Assembly: GCA_029932675.1 (NCBI GenBank)
Contig: JAOZPP010000010.1
Location: forward strand, 1-61,498
Direction: 5' to 3'
Source: a bacterium
GTDB taxonomy: Bacteria; SM23-81; DAOVCL01
DNA length: 61,498 bases
Position 1 is the first letter of the stretch. Each line of letters opens with the position of its first letter. Positions 59,574 to 61,498 of this stretch are shown here, one piece after another. A model generated the notes under the pieces. That model had not been told where the DNA came from, made no database searches, and saw only the letters and a program-made list of their open reading frames with translations. The position numbers and the translations under genes are program-made.

Positions 59574-59975
59574 CACGAATATCATCATATATTCTATCGG
59601 CAAACCACATCCCTTAAGGGGAAAATGTAGGGGTATAATGGAAAAAGCAGCAGAGTCAGTGATCGCTGTCAATATTGATGTCGAGGTTCTCCAAGAATGC
59701 TTTATGTGTATAGCTCAAGGGGAGAGAGGGAAAAGGGGTTGCTTACTGTCGGGGACATATTAGTCCTTTTCCCTAATCTAGTCGCCATAACCAAAGAGGA
59801 AATTCTTAAGGCAAAGGAGTTGATGGCCAATTATGACTTTTTAGTCCCCAGAGACGCTATACACGCCGCGGCAGTCTTAACCAATGGGTTTGAGGGTCTT
59901 ATTAGCACAGATAAGGTGTTCGATGAAATTCGTGAAATCAAGAGGTTTGAACCAGAGTCTGACCTCTTTGGGTAA
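59560..59975 (+). pseudogene. PIN-domain (VapC-like) toxin, broken by a frameshift
   Basis: The first frame from TTG 59560 gives 'KLIDTNIIIYSIGKPHPLRG' and 'VIAVNIDVEVLQE', then loses the pattern. The second frame from about 59697 resumes 'LYVYSSRGEREKGLL' and ends with 'FLVPRDAIHAAAVLTNGFEG' and 'LISTDKVFDEI'. Together they make one PIN RNase with the acidic residues D4, E (VLQE), D (PRDAIHAA) and D (STDKVFD). One added A near 59691-59696 (AGAATG) repairs the frame. So this toxin is either inactive or hit by an assembly indel. Confidence 0.75.
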
Positions 59976-60126
59976 TTTGCTGGTCCTTGGACGGAATTGA
60001 CGGGATGACCAGGATGGATAAAACTTCTCCACCTCGTAGGCTGCCCATAAAGCTGATTAGGACGGGTGAATATAAATCCAGTAGATCCTGTTTATCCTGT
60101 CAAATCTGCAGGCAGGTAAATCAGGT
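59976..60126. repeat. Inverted family F repeats near yifB
   Basis: 'TTGACGGGATGACCAGGATG' at about 59997-60016 and inverted 'ATCCTGTTTATCCTGTCAA' at 60085-60103 bracket about 70 bp of unassigned sequence. This is the same kind of pair as at 49705-49938. Confidence 0.55.
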
Positions 60127-60325
60127 AAAAATAGGGACACTTCCTATTTTTTAAGCTATCCTCCTTAAACTGCCACCTGGTTAGGTCCCATTCTTCTTTG
60201 TGCAGTCTTTACCAACAGGATTCTCCCACATTCATCTTCCCGTAAGAGGCCTTCCCTTTGAAAAAGGCTCTTCCGAACCTGCACAAGAGGGGATACCAAG
60301 GGAAAATAGGAAGTGTCCCTATTTT
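60127..60325. mobile_element. MITE-like element with AAAATAGG-type inverted ends, copy 2
   Basis: About 199 bp with perfect ends: the AAAATAGG / CCTATTTT hairpin at 60128-60151 and its inverse at 60303-60325. The interior is closely similar to 59112-59250. Downstream, 'CCCTATTTTCCCCTATTTTC' shows two extra short duplications of the end. No transposase is encoded. Confidence 0.75.
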
Positions 60326-60401
60326 CCCTATTTTCCCCTATTTTCCCAATCCGCTATTAGTTTATGAATAATTCGGGTAGAGAGGGAGATCCACAAAAGA
60401 C

Positions 60402-60429
60402 TTGACATCGGATTCCTTGTCCTTATAAT
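60402..60429 (+). promoter_or_regulatory. Near-consensus promoter for yifB
   Basis: TTGACA (60402-60407), 16-bp spacer, TATAAT (60424-60429), both perfect hexamers. The predicted start (about 60436) is within roughly 5 nt of the yifB ATG at 60441, and no Shine-Dalgarno sequence lies between. Confidence 0.8.
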
Positions 60430-60440
60430 AACCTTGCCGG

Positions 60441-61498
60441 ATGATTGCTAAGGTTTTAAGCAGTGCTGTTCTGGGCATAGATGCCTATATCGTAGAGGTG
60501 GAGGCAGACATCTCCTCCCATCTCCCCTCCTTTTCCACCGTGGGCCTACCTGAGGGGGCGGTTAAGGAGAGCAAGGAGAGGGTCACCGCGGCCATCAAGA
60601 ACAGCGGCCTCTATTTTCCTTCCAAGAGGGTAACCATAAACCTTGCCCCAGCGGACATCAAGAAGGAAGGGGCGGGTTTCGATCTGCCTATTGCAGTAGG
60701 CATCTTGGCAGCTACTGGCCAAGTGAAGGCAGACAAATTGGTTAAGAACGTGATTGCAGGGGAGCTCTCCCTTGATGGGGGATTGCGTCCGATAAGGGGG
60801 GCACTCTCTATGGCGGTAGAGGCCAAAGGGAAGGGGATGGAGGGGATAATCCTTCCTCCGGAGAATGCTCAGGAGGCAGCAATGGCCCAGGGGTTGAATG
60901 TTTACCCAGTTGGCTCCCTGCGGGAGGCTGTCGACTTTCTCAATGGGGAGAGGGAGGTAGAATCCTTTTCCGTGGATATCGATGAGGTCTTTAAAAGGGC
61001 ATTAGAGTATCCAGTTGACTTTACCGATGTCAAGGGTCAGGAGCATGCGAAGAGGGCCTTGGAGGTTGCCGCCGCTGGAGGCCACAACATCCTGATGATC
61101 GGCCCGCCAGGTTCTGGAAAGACCATGTTGGCCCGTAGGCTCCCCACCATCCTGCCTAACCTCACCTTAGAGGAAGCCATTGAGACCACAAAGATACACT
61201 CGGTGAGTGGGCTCCTCCCCCCGCACACCCCCCTTATTGCCACCCGTCCATTTCGTTCCCCCCACCATACCATCTCCGACGCTGGCCTCATTGGGGGGGG
61301 CCAGCACCCAAAGCCAGGTGAGGTGAGCTTAGCCCATCATGGGGTCCTCTTCTTAGATGAGCTTCCTGAGTTTAGGAGGAATGTCTTAGAGGTGATGAGG
61401 CAACCAATGGAGGATGGTAGGGTGACCATCTCCCGGGCCACGGTATCCATAACCTATCCCTCTAATTTTATGTTGGCGGCAGCGATGAACCCCTGCCC
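60441..61498 (+). CDS. YifB/ComM-family Mg-chelatase-like AAA+ ATPase, 3' end beyond window
   Basis: About 352 residues visible of the usual ~510. The N-terminal Lon-like domain reads '[20 protein letters not shown]', '[20 protein letters not shown]', '[20 protein letters not shown]'. The AAA+ part has Walker A '[20 protein letters not shown]', '[19 protein letters not shown]', Walker B '[11 protein letters not shown]' and '[10 protein letters not shown]'. ComM promotes branch migration during natural transformation in several bacteria; in others the role is unknown. The ATG follows a strong promoter almost directly, so the mRNA may be leaderless. Confidence 0.93.
   Translation, partial: MIAKVLSSAVLGIDAYIVEVEADISSHLPSFSTVGLPEGAVKESKERVTAAIKNSGLYFPSKRVTINLAPADIKKEGAGFDLPIAVGILAATGQVKADKLVKNVIAGELSLDGGLRPIRGALSMAVEAKGKGMEGIILPPENAQEAAMAQGLNVYPVGSLREAVDFLNGEREVESFSVDIDEVFKRALEYPVDFTDVKGQEHAKRALEVAAAGGHNILMIGPPGSGKTMLARRLPTILPNLTLEEAIETTKIHSVSGLLPPHTPLIATRPFRSPHHTISDAGLIGGGQHPKPGEVSLAHHGVLFLDELPEFRRNVLEVMRQPMEDGRVTISRATVSITYPSNFMLAAAMNPC

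Noticed and set aside
1-61498. tRNA and rRNA genes
   Set aside because: No cloverleaf with a TPsiC-like GGTTCRA block and no rRNA-conserved strings were recognised by eye; a tRNA search program was not available.

Overview
The window looks like chromosomal DNA from an uncultured bacterium related to the FCB lineages (Bacteroidota, Ignavibacteria and neighbouring candidate phyla). Three secreted proteins end in a FlgD/type IX-like C-terminal domain ('NxPNPFN' followed by 'VYNxxGQ' and 'ASGIYFYR'-like strings). There is also a PorV/PorQ-family outer-membrane protein, a DUF5683 protein, and a PEP-CTERM protein with a GEVED motif. TTG starts and AGG/AGA arginine codons are frequent. I cannot name the phylum from sequence alone. 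I recognised no rRNA, tRNA or CRISPR array.

Layout. 1-10300 (minus strand): a partial AlbA_2 ATPase, a frameshifted radC, a scrap of a type I restriction HsdR gene, ftsK, a small protein plus nucleotidyltransferase pair, a Nif3-like protein, a subtilase and a patatin-BamA-like outer-membrane phospholipase. 10500-19900 (plus): two exported proteins, a COG3044-type ATPase, then rpmE-thyX and yqhQ-prfA-membrane protein in tight order, and a PilZ-sigma54 activator. 20100-40100 (plus, visibly more AT-rich): an accessory and defence island. 40900-52200: housekeeping genes, namely porV-like, an isopropylmalate/isocitrate-type dehydrogenase, rhomboid protease, a methyltransferase, a thiamine-binding protein, two MetE-like genes, a MetH/MetF fusion, DUF5683, ridA and glmS. 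52800-58200: a PEP-CTERM protein and a large gingipain-family (C25) protease separated by a terminator, a strong promoter and a structured leader. 58500-60000: two small toxin-antitoxin pairs, followed by the start of yifB/comM.

The main item of interest is the island. Its core (23247-36581) is a BREX-like phage-defence operon in the order brxA-like, a small brxB-position protein, a giant brxC-like ATPase, a HEPN-like protein, an MNT nucleotidyltransferase, a Zn-ribbon DNA methyltransferase, an Mrr_N-domain protein, pglZ, brxL. It fits none of the six BREX types I know. The first five genes have overlapping start and stop codons. The methyltransferase and the Mrr_N protein share a C-terminal domain. 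The BrxC-like Walker A reads GAGKRH, without the usual Ser/Thr. BrxL lacks a Lon protease part.

The island is framed by decay and repeats. Two copies of the first ~100 bp of a cas6 gene bracket a nucleotidyltransferase/winged-helix pair and an ORF6N-AAA_14 chimera. Downstream, a truncated Fic gene, a DUF1016 nuclease and hicBA are each preceded by near-identical ~200-240 bp spacers that begin with an AAAATAGG/CCTATTTT hairpin. That hairpin recurs at least nine times in the window and forms the ends of two ~190 bp MITE-like elements around a vapBC-like pair.

All functional statements are from reading translations and motifs. No database search was run.
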